Of a stretch of 64,000 nucleotides of DNA, positions 56,009-64,000 are shown in pieces (position 1 is the stretch's first letter; each line of letters starts with the position of its first letter). Origin of the DNA: Bacteroides sp. 224. Lineage in GTDB: Bacteria > Bacteroidota > Bacteroidia > Bacteroidales > Bacteroidaceae. The notes under the pieces were generated by a model that saw nothing but the letters and a program-made list of their open reading frames with translations, was not told the DNA's origin and did not search any database. The position numbers were made by a program, and so were the translations under genes. Location: positions 27,530 to 91,529 of the forward strand of contig NZ_QVMK01000010.1 in NCBI RefSeq assembly GCF_010500995.1. The letters are read 5' to 3'.

Positions 56009-56644
56009 TTATATAACGGTGTGTACTTCGGGCGGTGGTGGAGGCAACAACACCTCATCTGTGGCACCAATGCTCCGGTTTCCTACACTAACGGAAGCCG
56101 ACACCCATTTAAAGAACTGACGAAAAGTTCCACTATCGGTCGTTTCCAAATTCACAATATGATCGGTAATCTTTCGTAAGTTATCAAGGTCGGTTCTTGC
56201 CCCAACGCTACAAGCTACAACACTGCCAAAATGTTTCGTTTTCAGGGTAGGCAGTATGTTGTTGAACAGCATCGAGTCTGACGCTTTCCCGTTGCACATC
56301 AAGAAAAACAAAGGCATCCAATCGCCTTTTTTCTCGGGTGTGCTCAACTGTACCTCTTGGTCTATTTTTTTGCATACCAGTTCCAATGCCTCTCCCAGAT
56401 GCGTTCCGGCAGCTTGTGGTTGCTGTATCTCCGGAATCTGTAGATTCTCCAATTCGGTTAAAGGCACCAGTACCCGAGGAGTTCTATCGAATGTAATGAT
56501 ACTTAAGCACACCGATTCCAAGGCGAACGGATCTTGCCGTAGGCTGGCAACCATCGTTTCCAAACCTACTTTTATGGCTTCAATCGGTTCGCCTCGCATG
56601 GCTCCGGATGTCTGTATCAAAATATATACAGGTAATCTTCTCAT
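56009..56644 (-). CDS. TerY-like VWA protein with degenerate metal site
   Basis: A 211-residue VWA protein aligned along its length with the next gene. The MIDAS positions are changed: YILIQTSGAMRGEPI has Gln for the first Asp and Ala for the second Ser of DxSxS, and FLMCNGKASDS has CNG where the paralogues have TDG. It ends with a proline-rich tail LPPPPPEVHTVI similar to that of its neighbour. Loss of the metal site with the fold retained suggests a structural or decoy subunit. Start at ATG 56644, 4 bp after the preceding gene. Confidence 0.87.
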   Translation of the reverse strand: MRRLPVYILIQTSGAMRGEPIEAIKVGLETMVASLRQDPFALESVCLSIITFDRTPRVLVPLTELENLQIPEIQQPQAAGTHLGEALELVCKKIDQEVQLSTPEKKGDWMPLFFLMCNGKASDSMLFNNILPTLKTKHFGSVVACSVGARTDLDNLRKITDHIVNLETTDSGTFRQFFKWVSASVSVGNRSIGATDEVLLPPPPPEVHTVI

Positions 56645-56648
56645 GTTC

Positions 56649-57287
56649 TTAAACAACAATATTTACTTCCGGTGGAGGTGGTGGCAACTCGCTTAAGCCT
56701 CCTACTTCCACTCCTGCTGCTTCTACTTTCTGACTTCCGGTACTTACAGATGCCGACACCCATTTAAAGAATGATTTAATGGCGGCACTATCGGCGGTAT
56801 CAAGTTGTACTACCGATTCTGTGATTTGTTTCAGTACGTTTGTATCGGCAGCGTGCCCTGCGGCACAAGCTACTACCATTCCGAATTTTCCTTTTTTAAA
56901 CTCGGCCAGGCCTTTTTGCCAGTTGTCGGTAGGACCTCCGTCGGTCATTAAAAACACAAGGGGTTTCCAGTCTCCTTTTACCTCCATTGTAGTTTTAGCC
57001 ACCTCAGAATCTGCTTTTTTTGCAAGCAGGCTTAATGCCTCGCCCAAAGAAGTAGGTCCCGAAGCTTGTATTTCGGGCATCTGAAACATCGACAATTCCG
57101 TTAATGGCACCACCTGTTGGGCAGAACTATTAAAAGTGATAACACTTAAAAAAGCTGTTTCAAGCGCATAAGGGTCTTGCCGCAAAGTAGAGACTAACAC
57201 CTGTACGCCATTCTTCACAGCTTCAATAGGCTCTCCGGTCATAGAACCGGAGGTGTCTAAAACTAAATATACCGGCAGTCTTCTCAT
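56649..57287 (-). CDS. TerY-like VWA protein
   Basis: A 212-residue VWA protein. The metal site is complete: YLVLDTSGSMTGEPIEAVKN (DTSGS), the Thr in GPTSLGEAL, and FLMTDGGPTDNW. The C-terminus is proline-rich (LSELPPPPPEVNIVV), a possible ligand for another Ter protein. It overlaps the third TerD gene by 4 bp (ATGA), so the TerD and VWA parts are translationally coupled. TerY-type VWA proteins pair with kinase and phosphatase partners, both encoded downstream. Confidence 0.92.
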   Translation of the reverse strand: MRRLPVYLVLDTSGSMTGEPIEAVKNGVQVLVSTLRQDPYALETAFLSVITFNSSAQQVVPLTELSMFQMPEIQASGPTSLGEALSLLAKKADSEVAKTTMEVKGDWKPLVFLMTDGGPTDNWQKGLAEFKKGKFGMVVACAAGHAADTNVLKQITESVVQLDTADSAAIKSFFKWVSASVSTGSQKVEAAGVEVGGLSELPPPPPEVNIVV

Positions 57288-57961
57288 TTTGCGTGATTAT
57301 TTAAAATCCGGGTAATGGTTTGCAAGAATATTTGGTCTTCGGTAGGATCGCCGATGGCATCAAACTTCCAATCACCATTTCTCTTATACAGTTTACCCAA
57401 GATAAGTGCTCTTTTGTTAGCATAAGATGCATCGGTAGTGATATCAAATTCCGAGAATACTTTGTTTACTTTGCTTGGTGTACCTTCGTACATGCGGATT
57501 TTTGCATAAGGAACGTGCGAGAAGTCGAAATTCTGTCCTTGATTCAAATAAATATTAATGAAGAAGAATATTTTATCTACCGACTCATCCAAACGGCTCA
57601 GGTCTACTGTAATGATTTCATTATCCAAACCATCATCTCCGTCTTGGTCTCCTTTTCTATCATCACCGCTATGGCGCAATGCTCCATCTTGTGAAGTCAG
57701 CTTGCCTAAAGGCAGATTGTTTTTTTGCAAGTAGCCATTATATTCAGGCGAGTAGATGTAATCAACCAGGTTTCCGTTGGTATCTGTCATGATACAACTT
57801 AAATCCAAATCGACATCTTCTATTACTTTTTTGCTACTAAAGAAACCTTTCTTAATTGTTTCAATAGCTCCCCAATTTACACCCACACAAAAGTTAGTAA
57901 GTTTCTCTCCGGTTTCTTTACGCAAGTCAATTTTCTGACCTTTAGTTAAATTTATTGCCAT
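57284..57961 (-). CDS. TerD-family protein (divergent, TerZ-like)
   Basis: A 225-residue TerD-family protein, more divergent than the two upstream. It begins MAINLTKGQKIDLRKETGEK like TerZ/TerD proteins, with DVDLDLSCIMTDTNGNLVDY as the first Ca2+-binding strand and HSGDDRKGDQDGDDGLDNEI as an acidic Ca2+ loop. FGRLYKRNGEWKF of the paralogues is here LGKLYKRNGDWKF. Such proteins bind Ca2+ and form part of a membrane-associated stress complex. It is 10 bp from the previous terD. Confidence 0.9.
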   Translation of the reverse strand: MAINLTKGQKIDLRKETGEKLTNFCVGVNWGAIETIKKGFFSSKKVIEDVDLDLSCIMTDTNGNLVDYIYSPEYNGYLQKNNLPLGKLTSQDGALRHSGDDRKGDQDGDDGLDNEIITVDLSRLDESVDKIFFFINIYLNQGQNFDFSHVPYAKIRMYEGTPSKVNKVFSEFDITTDASYANKRALILGKLYKRNGDWKFDAIGDPTEDQIFLQTITRILNNHAK

Positions 57962-57971
57962 AGTGTCTTTA

Positions 57972-58526
57972 TTAATTATATTTATTTAAATAATCTTCCA
58001 ATCCTCCTTTTTGTCCTACTCCTACTGCTTCAAACTTCCATTCGCCGTTTCTCTTATACAGTCGTCCGAATTCAACAGCAGTTTCTATCGAGAAGTCTTC
58101 TTCCAATTCGTATTTCAATATCTCTTCATTGGTTTGTGGGTTGTATATCCGCACAAAAGAGTTGCGAACCTGACCAAAGTTCTGACGGCGGCTTTCTGCT
58201 TCATGTATTGTAACTACAAAACATATTTCCGTTGCTTGTGCATCAATTAAAGATAAGTCTATTTTAATGCTTTCGTCGTCTCCATCTCCTTCTCCGGTTA
58301 AGTTATCTCCGGTATGTTCCACTGCTCCGTCGGGCGATTTCAAGTTGTTGTAAAAAACAAAATGTCCGTCCGATAAAATTTTTCTGTTCTCTCCCAGAAT
58401 AAATACTGAAGCATCTAAATCAAAGTCTTGTCCTGTGCTCGAAGAGTTGGCATCCCAGCCCAAACCTACTGTAAATTTAGGTAGCTGCACATTTACTCTT
58501 TGCCCTTTTTCCAAATTAATTGCCAT
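57972..58526 (-). CDS. terD: TerD-family protein
   Basis: A 184-residue TerD. Starting MAINLEKGQRVNVQLPKFTV, it has VGLGWDANSSSTGQDFDLDA (metal-binding DFDLDAS), HTGDNLTGEGDGDDESIKID, and RRQNFGQVRNSFVRIYN, the standard TerD blocks. It is closely similar to the following gene at 58573-59115, apparently by duplication. TerD proteins bind Ca2+ at two sites formed by these acidic loops. 46 bp from the first terD. Confidence 0.95.
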   Translation of the reverse strand: MAINLEKGQRVNVQLPKFTVGLGWDANSSSTGQDFDLDASVFILGENRKILSDGHFVFYNNLKSPDGAVEHTGDNLTGEGDGDDESIKIDLSLIDAQATEICFVVTIHEAESRRQNFGQVRNSFVRIYNPQTNEEILKYELEEDFSIETAVEFGRLYKRNGEWKFEAVGVGQKGGLEDYLNKYN

Positions 58527-58572
58527 AGTAATATCGTTTTTATTATTTACGAGTGTTTCACACCCCTATTAT

Positions 58573-59115
58573 TTACACATATTTATCTACAAAGTATTGC
58601 AATCCTCCTTTATAGCCTATTCCCATAGCTTCGAACTTCCATTCGCCATTTCTTTTATAAAGACGGCCAAACTCTACGGCAGTTTCTATTGAGAAGTCCT
58701 CATCAAGTTCATATTTAGCTATTTCTTCATTGGTTTGAGCATTGTATATACGGATATAAGAGTTGCGAACCTGACCAAAATTCTGGCGACGCTCTTCATA
58801 ATCATAAATCGTTACCGTAAATACTATCTCTTGAACTTGAGGATCAACCTTTGATAAGTCAACTGTTAATATTTCACCATTTCCTCCGATAATATCGTCA
58901 CCCGAAGATTCTACGGCTTTATCCGGAGACAATGGATTATTATAAAATACAAGATATTCCTCTTTAGGTAGTTTTTTATTTTCTCCGAGCATGAATGCTG
59001 AAGCATCTAAATCAAAATCAAATCCGGTACCTTCGTTTGGGTCCCAGCCTAATCCTACCCCTACTTGCGACAAACTGATTTCTATTCGTTGTCCTTTGGT
59101 TAAATTTATAGCCAT
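58573..59115 (-). CDS. terD: TerD-family protein (first gene of the ter operon)
   Basis: A 180-residue TerD. MAINLTKGQRIEISLSQVGV, WDPNEGTGFDFDLDASAFML, SSGDDIIGGNGEILTVDLSK and RRQNFGQVRNSYIRIYN are the family blocks, with Ca2+-binding acidic residues intact. Its C-terminal half is nearly the same as that of the second terD. It begins the nine-gene operon and is preceded by a leader of about 310 nt with a consensus promoter at 59431-59461. Confidence 0.95.
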   Translation of the reverse strand: MAINLTKGQRIEISLSQVGVGLGWDPNEGTGFDFDLDASAFMLGENKKLPKEEYLVFYNNPLSPDKAVESSGDDIIGGNGEILTVDLSKVDPQVQEIVFTVTIYDYEERRQNFGQVRNSYIRIYNAQTNEEIAKYELDEDFSIETAVEFGRLYKRNGEWKFEAMGIGYKGGLQYFVDKYV

Positions 59116-59430
59116 AATCTATACCTTTATAATTAAAAATCTTTGTGAACAAATGCCTGTTAAATTGAAGAGTAATTGCAAAAAGTTATGCGCAGAAAGG
59201 TTTTCCCATTGTTGTTGAACCTTAACAGTAATAACAAACCAATAATAAAAATTATTTTGTTTCATCTGTATTTTACTTTCTTCTGACTGTCGCATTTTAC
59301 AATAAAAAAGCATAAACATTCAGTGCTTATTATGCCCAATCAGAGAATTTTGGCAATTCTTAACCGGGAATATTTTTGCAAAACGCTTTGCTAAATTATG
59401 TTTTCTCGGAATTTTCTCCCAAGAATGCAA
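59116..59430 (-). promoter_or_regulatory. long leader of the ter operon
   Basis: About 310 nt lie between the predicted transcription start and the first terD ATG. No gene is evident in it. Possible stems: AGAATT TTGGC AATTCT (59344-59361 region), GCAAA ACGC TTTGC (59378-59391) and AAGGTT/AACCTT (59198-59225). None is followed by a T-run. It may be a regulatory leader, but I recognise no riboswitch class. Confidence 0.35.
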
Positions 59431-59461
59431 CAAAACTAAGTAAAAAACACTACTTCCCAAA
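59431..59461 (-). promoter_or_regulatory. ter operon promoter
   Basis: On the minus strand TTTG (59461-59458), a 19-bp spacer and TAGTTTTG (59438-59431), an exact match to the Bacteroides consensus. It is the second match of this quality in the window, the other being the capsule promoter. Confidence 0.7.
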
Positions 59462-59585
59462 AAGAATCAGTGACAATATTAAAAAAAATATCAATTTCTT
59501 TTTCTTCATATCTTTCACATCCCAATAAGTTTTAGAGGCGCTTCCATTTATAGTACTTCGCATCATCACTCTCCATGTTATTTAT

Positions 59586-59593
59586 TAACTTTG
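59586..59593 (+). promoter_or_regulatory. -7 promoter element of crcB
   Basis: TAACTTTG fits TAnnTTTG but ends only 11 bp before ATG 59605, so the mRNA would be almost leaderless. No TTTG is found at the right distance. It could be coincidental. Confidence 0.3.
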
Positions 59594-59604
59594 TGCGTAA
59601 AAAA

Positions 59605-59973
59605 ATGAAAGAATTGCTTTATATATTTCTGGGTGGAGGCACAGGAAGTTTACTGAGATACCTCATACACCTTCTTATCAACGGGAAAGCTCCTGTTGGT
59701 GGGTTTCCGTGGGCAACTTTTACAGTCAACATACTGGGATGCTTCCTGATAGGGGTTTTCTATTCACTCTCTACACGTTTTCAGCTATCGCCGGAAACCA
59801 GGTTATTCCTAACCGTAGGTATATGTGGAGGTTTCACTACCTTTTCCACCTTCTCTTACGAAGCCCTGAATTTGCTTAAAGGAGGATTGTACGGAACTTT
59901 CTTTTTATATGCTCTATTAAGCATGGGGTTGGGCATTTTAGCTGTTCTCTTAGGTATTCTTATTAGTAAATAG
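59605..59973 (+). CDS. crcB: fluoride efflux transporter CrcB
   Basis: A 122-residue membrane protein with four hydrophobic helices. MKELLYIFLGGGTGSLLRYL, PWATFTVNILGCFLIGVFYS and TVGICGGFTTFSTFSYEALN are the Fluc/CrcB signatures, including the conserved Asn and the Phe-box. It acts as a dual-topology dimer that exports fluoride. ATG 59605 fits the family; an ATG at 59575 would add ten residues. I see no fluoride riboswitch upstream. Confidence 0.95.
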   Translation: MKELLYIFLGGGTGSLLRYLIHLLINGKAPVGGFPWATFTVNILGCFLIGVFYSLSTRFQLSPETRLFLTVGICGGFTTFSTFSYEALNLLKGGLYGTFFLYALLSMGLGILAVLLGILISK

Positions 59974-59982
59974 TACATTGCG

Positions 59983-60651
59983 ATGATGCAAAAAAGAAAT
60001 AAAGAAACATATATAAAAGTTGTTCCTCCTCTCTTTTCGGAAGAACAAGAGTCGGGTAAAGAACTAAAAGATTGGATTGAGAAGCAAGAAGAGACTGTAG
60101 CCGATCACCGCTTTTCGGCCGGACTTGTAGAGCAAATCAATCGCCCTTATCTAACCATAAAAAACTGTGTATTCCGCCAACAAATATTCATTGAATGCAA
60201 ATTGGAGTCTGCCCAGATATGGGATGTTCGGTTTGAGAATTGCGATTTATCGAATGTTTCCTTCTCCGGAAGTTCTTTCCATCGGGTAGAGTTTGTTTCG
60301 TGCAAATTATTAGGTACAAACTTCAGTGAAACAACATTGAACAATGTTTCTTTCACCGATTGTAATAGCCATTACATGAACCTTTCTGTTAGCAAATTAA
60401 GCAATGTACGATTCACGTCATGCGATTTTCGAAGCGCAAGCATAAACGAAACCCGGCTGAATGCCGTTGCCTTTGAAGATTGCTTGTTGATTGAAGCCGA
60501 TTTGTCTCAAACAAAACTACGGGGAATTGACTTGCGCACTTGCCGCCTGGAAGGTATACGAATCAACGTTCCGGATCTGAAAGGGGCTATCGTACAAACT
60601 TCTCAGGCTTTGGAGTTATTGCCTTTGCTTGGGGTAGTGATTGATGATTGA
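59983..60651 (+). CDS. pentapeptide-repeat protein
   Basis: A 222-residue protein. From about residue 50 to 200 the pattern A(D/N)LSxx is repeated at five-residue spacing, with units such as CDLSNVSFSG, TNFSETTLNN, VSFTDCNSHY, ADLSQTKLRG and IDLRTCRLEG. These form a right-handed quadrilateral beta-helix. There is no signal peptide or extra domain. Function is unknown; some relatives mimic DNA and protect gyrase, but nothing here shows this. ATG 59986 is an equally good start. The gap from crcB is 9 bp, so they are probably co-transcribed. Confidence 0.88.
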   Translation: MMQKRNKETYIKVVPPLFSEEQESGKELKDWIEKQEETVADHRFSAGLVEQINRPYLTIKNCVFRQQIFIECKLESAQIWDVRFENCDLSNVSFSGSSFHRVEFVSCKLLGTNFSETTLNNVSFTDCNSHYMNLSVSKLSNVRFTSCDFRSASINETRLNAVAFEDCLLIEADLSQTKLRGIDLRTCRLEGIRINVPDLKGAIVQTSQALELLPLLGVVIDD

Positions 60652-60652
60652 A

Positions 60653-61435
60653 TTATTCCTTCAAATACAAATACCAATAAACACAGCCCACCAAGCCGGC
60701 TCCTCCTAAAAGATTTCCCAAAGTAGCGGGTATCAAATTTTGTACAATAAAGTCACTCCATAAGATATCTGCTCCGGAATAAATGGCAGCCGGAATAAAG
60801 AACATATTTGCTATGGAGTGCTCGTATCCCAATGTAACGAAAAGCATCACCGGAATCCATATTCCAATACATTTTCCTATAACATCTTTGGCGGCATATC
60901 CCATCCACATACCCAGACAAACCAACCAATTGGCACCAATTCCTTTAATTAAAACTTTCAGGAAATCTTGGTTAACCTTTGCTGCGGAATAGGTGTGCAA
61001 ATAGCCCTGCCAAGGTTCTTTATCGAAAAAACCAATATGAGCAGAAAGTAAATAAGCTATTAACTGTGTTCCCACAAAATTAAAAAGATATGAGAGCACC
61101 AAAAAACGCACAAACTTACCAATACGTATCTCTTTCTGTAATAAAGGAAGGGTAAAAGCAGTACAATCACTGGTGAATAAATCGGCTCCGGTAATAGAAA
61201 CCATAATCAGTCCGATAGGAAACAGCGCACCGGCTATAAACTTTATCAATCCGGGATTCTCTGCACCTACCCCGGGCATCCCTCCTGCCACCATCACACT
61301 CAACAAGCCTCCAAAGGCTATGAATGCACCACCCAAAATAGCTATTAACGCAAATTTAGGAAATGAGAGTTTACTCTTATATATACCGGAAGCCGCAAAA
61401 GCTGCTGCTATCTCTTTAGGGCTATAATAATTCAT
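60653..61435 (-). CDS. formate/nitrite transporter family protein
   Basis: A 260-residue FocA/NirC-type channel. Six membrane helices, with ILGGAFIAFGGLLSVMVAGG, DLFTSDCTAFTLPLLQKEI and NWLVCLGMWMGYAAKDVIGK (NxxxCxxW-like) as family marks, and GYEHSIANMFFIPAAI with the conserved His of the pore. It moves formate or nitrite across the inner membrane; which one cannot be told from context. A minus-strand TAACTTTG box lies at 61476-61483. It converges on the pentapeptide gene with 1 bp between stops. Confidence 0.93.
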   Translation of the reverse strand: MNYYSPKEIAAAFAASGIYKSKLSFPKFALIAILGGAFIAFGGLLSVMVAGGMPGVGAENPGLIKFIAGALFPIGLIMVSITGADLFTSDCTAFTLPLLQKEIRIGKFVRFLVLSYLFNFVGTQLIAYLLSAHIGFFDKEPWQGYLHTYSAAKVNQDFLKVLIKGIGANWLVCLGMWMGYAAKDVIGKCIGIWIPVMLFVTLGYEHSIANMFFIPAAIYSGADILWSDFIVQNLIPATLGNLLGGAGLVGCVYWYLYLKE

Positions 61436-61627
61436 GACTACAAGTTAAAATTAAGCTTTCTATTCAAAAAGGCTGCAAAGTTATAAAAAATGAAAATAAA
61501 AAAGCACAATGATCGCGAACAAATCTCATTTGCTAATTGTTTCATCATATTACATTACTTATTTATAGTGATTCTGACCTTCACAGAATACCTAAGAATA
61601 GTGATAGAGAAAAACAAAATAATTAAA

Positions 61628-61635
61628 TAACTTTG
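61628..61635 (+). promoter_or_regulatory. -7 promoter element of eno
   Basis: TAACTTTG, 30 bp before the enolase ATG, fits TAnnTTTG exactly. No TTTG upstream at the right distance. Confidence 0.5.
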
Positions 61636-61661
61636 CAGTGTGTGTGTTTTAAATTGAATAA

Positions 61662-62945
<1,284 letters not shown>

Positions 62946-62966
62946 AATATTTCAAACATTTTCACA

Positions 62967-63048
62967 CACCCGGGTGGAGCAACCCTCTCCACCCGGATGT
63001 ACACACATCCTCCACCCGGATGGAGATACCACCCACACCCGGGTGGAG
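62967..63048. repeat. four near-palindromic TCCACCCGGGTGGA-type units
   Basis: Units: CACCCGGGTGGAG at 62967-62979, CTCTCCACCCGGATG at 62985-62999, CATCCTCCACCCGGATGGAG at 63006-63025, CACCCGGGTGGAG at 63036-63048. All share CACCCGG and alternate in orientation. The cluster starts 22 bp after the enolase stop. Single-stranded, they can pair in several ways; the role may be termination or mRNA protection, or a dispersed repeat. Confidence 0.7.
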
Positions 63049-63100
63049 AAAAACCCCTGAAACCACACTTCCAAATTCAAGACAATCTATCCTTATCAGA

Positions 63101-63205
63101 GTGTGACACTTGTGACACTTCTGTGATGCTTTTCTGAAAAGTGTCACCCACTATTTAATCCTGTAAATCAACTCGTTAGAATGAGGTGTGACACTTGTGA
63201 CACTT
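63101..63205. repeat. 20-bp direct repeat GTGTGACACTTGTGACACTT (two copies) with an inverted half
   Basis: Identical 20-bp copies are at 63101-63120 and 63186-63205, each containing two TGTGACACTT half-units. The inverted core AAAAGTGTCAC lies between at 63137-63147. Short open frames across it are not credible genes. Confidence 0.75.
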
Positions 63206-63420
63206 TTTGGATGAAAAAATCAATCTGTACGAGAAGTACAAGACAACAAAAGCACACAAGGCATCAATTTCTCTTTTTCACTATCAATATAACACCTCGT
63301 TACCGCACACATATTACATTCATATTACAGAAAACCGAAAAACAGGAGCATTTACAAGAAAAAACATGCTAAATAACATATTTTTAAACCGAATTGCTTT
63401 TATGCTATAAAACATATTTA

Positions 63421-63428
63421 TACCTTTG
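63421..63428 (+). promoter_or_regulatory. -7 promoter element of the small secreted protein gene
   Basis: TACCTTTG fits TAnnTTTG; TTG lies at 63394-63396, 24 bp upstream. The leader to ATG 63511 would be about 75 nt. Confidence 0.5.
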
Positions 63429-63510
63429 CAGAAGTAAAAGGGAAAACCCTTTGATATTCAGTTTCAATAGGTATTAGTTTTTAGGTATAACAATTTTAAA
63501 GGTAATTAGA

Positions 63511-63864
63511 ATGAAACGTTTAATGGTAGCAGTAGCCACAGTGCTATTCTTAGCTGCACCCTCATTTGCAGCCGACAATGTTCCCACCACTGGTATATGG
63601 AACAAAAACATCAATGTAAGTAAATTAAGTCAGTTTCTGGAACTGGAAGCATCTCAGCAAGAAGAAGTAGAAAACATTACTGCTTATTTCTCTAACCAAA
63701 TGAGCAAAGCTACCCGTGCCAAAAAAGATCAGGACAAGAAGCTACACAATGCTGTGTACAGTAACTTAAAGTTAATGAAACAAACCCTTACAGCCAAACA
63801 GTATAGCAAATACATCATGCTGTTGAACATCACATTGAAGAACAGAGGTATTGAGCTTAAATAA
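63511..63864 (+). CDS. small secreted helical protein, hypothetical
   Basis: A 117-residue protein with a clear cleavable signal peptide (MKRLMVAVATVLFLAAPSFA, cut before ADNVP). The mature 97 residues are helical and charged (LSQFLELEASQQEEVENITA, AYFSNQMSKATRAKKDQDKK, LKLMKQTLTAKQYSKYIMLL), in the manner of Spy/CpxP- or DUF-type periplasmic proteins with an LTxxQ-like motif (LTAKQYSKY). I do not recognise a named family. It has its own promoter box. Confidence 0.8.
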   Translation: MKRLMVAVATVLFLAAPSFAADNVPTTGIWNKNINVSKLSQFLELEASQQEEVENITAYFSNQMSKATRAKKDQDKKLHNAVYSNLKLMKQTLTAKQYSKYIMLLNITLKNRGIELK

Positions 63865-63915
63865 GAGGGGTTATGGGAAAACAACATTATTTAATCGAAA
63901 AGGAGACTGTAATTT

Positions 63916-63967
63916 AAACTGTGTCAGTAAAGAATAAATTATTAACTTTACTAACACAGTTTTTTTT
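63916..63967 (+). terminator. long hairpin with T-run; possibly an IS end
   Basis: AAACTGTGTCAGTAAAG and CTTTACTAACACAGTTT pair over 17 bp with one mismatch and a 13-nt loop, followed by T's to 63967. It acts as a terminator for the preceding gene, and its ACTGTGTCA end also resembles the termini of IS256-family elements. Confidence 0.7.
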
Positions 63968-64000
63968 ATGAAAGAAGAATTTGATTTTGAAAGCATTAAG
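63968..64000 (+). CDS. start of an open frame, possibly IS256-family transposase (partial)
   Basis: ATG 63968 opens the frame MKEEFDFESIK and runs off the window. The start is of the type seen in Bacteroidetes IS256-family transposases, and the hairpin before it could be the IS left end. Eleven residues are not enough for a firm call. Confidence 0.35.
   Translation, partial: MKEEFDFESIK

Noticed and set aside
56256..56696. Plus-strand open frames inside the ter operon (also at 50771, 52917, 53763 regions)
   Set aside because: They are antisense shadows of the well-supported VWA, kinase and ATPase genes.
59500..59604. Fluoride riboswitch before crcB
   Set aside because: No match to the conserved fluoride aptamer pattern is visible, and the promoter box lies too close to the start for a leader.
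62967..63048. CRISPR array
   Set aside because: Units alternate in orientation, are short and unevenly spaced, spacers are not unique 30-mers, and no cas gene is near.
63181..63410. Short open frames between enolase and the secreted protein gene
   Set aside because: They run across the GTGACAC repeats, have odd composition, lack promoter and start context, and the real promoter lies after them.

Overview
The window looks like a chromosomal segment of a Bacteroidales bacterium, most likely Bacteroides or a close relative. The evidence is a SusC/SusD-type outer membrane operon, a capsule operon headed by an UpxY-type antiterminator, the VirE/DUF4248/HU/amidase cassette often seen beside such loci, and repeated promoter boxes of the Bacteroides form TAnnTTTG, twice with TTTG exactly 19 bp upstream. 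Starts are generally not preceded by Shine-Dalgarno sequences. I cannot name the species from the sequence alone.

Layout. 1-1117: partial MarC-type membrane protein and a Crp/Fnr-type regulator. 1123-21346 (minus strand): a 20-gene surface polysaccharide operon read from right to left. It starts with a consensus promoter and upxY, then flippase, glycosyltransferases, a WbsX-like protein, two hexapeptide acyltransferases and a Wzy-like polymerase. UDP-GlcA genes, a wbpV-wbpL-wbpM-like initiation module, gmd/fcl and rfbA/rfbC follow. 21638-26640: the divergent VirE-like cassette, including a small gene whose first codons appear frameshifted. 27073-34472: SusC, SusD, DUF4843 and PKD-like lipoprotein genes, ending in a decayed secreted-protein gene. 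34494-46901: housekeeping genes (guaA, mscL, gapA, dcp, dCMP deaminase, S41 protease, 5-FTHF cyclo-ligase, DUF721, recF, a TPR protein, ribH) and tRNA-Tyr and tRNA-Gly. 47026-51246: a PurF-like protein without the catalytic cysteine and a P-type Ca2+ ATPase. 51537-59461 (minus): a nine-gene ter stress operon. 59605-64000: crcB, a pentapeptide-repeat protein, a formate/nitrite transporter, enolase, a small secreted protein, and the beginning of what may be an IS256-family transposase.

The most unusual coding region is the ter operon. It holds three TerD-family proteins, three TerY-like VWA proteins, a PP2C phosphatase with an Ig-like domain, an atypical Ser/Thr kinase with a zinc ribbon, and a TerB-like protein. 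This matches the 'TerY-P triad' described by Aravind and colleagues. One of the three VWA proteins has lost its metal-binding (MIDAS) residues. The cluster has its own consensus promoter and a leader of about 310 nt, and is followed by a P-type Ca2+ ATPase gene.

The second theme is non-coding. Many intergenic spaces carry palindromic repeats: a 190-bp element with perfect 22-bp terminal inverted repeats around a perfect 41-bp GC-rich inverted repeat, a 293-bp inverted-repeat-bounded element between guaA and mscL, and a 36-bp palindrome present identically at two sites 12 kb apart. There are also several degenerate families based on CACAGAG, GAGTTGA and TCCACCCGG. Some have been read into the 3' ends of genes, supplying C-terminal residues or stop codons.
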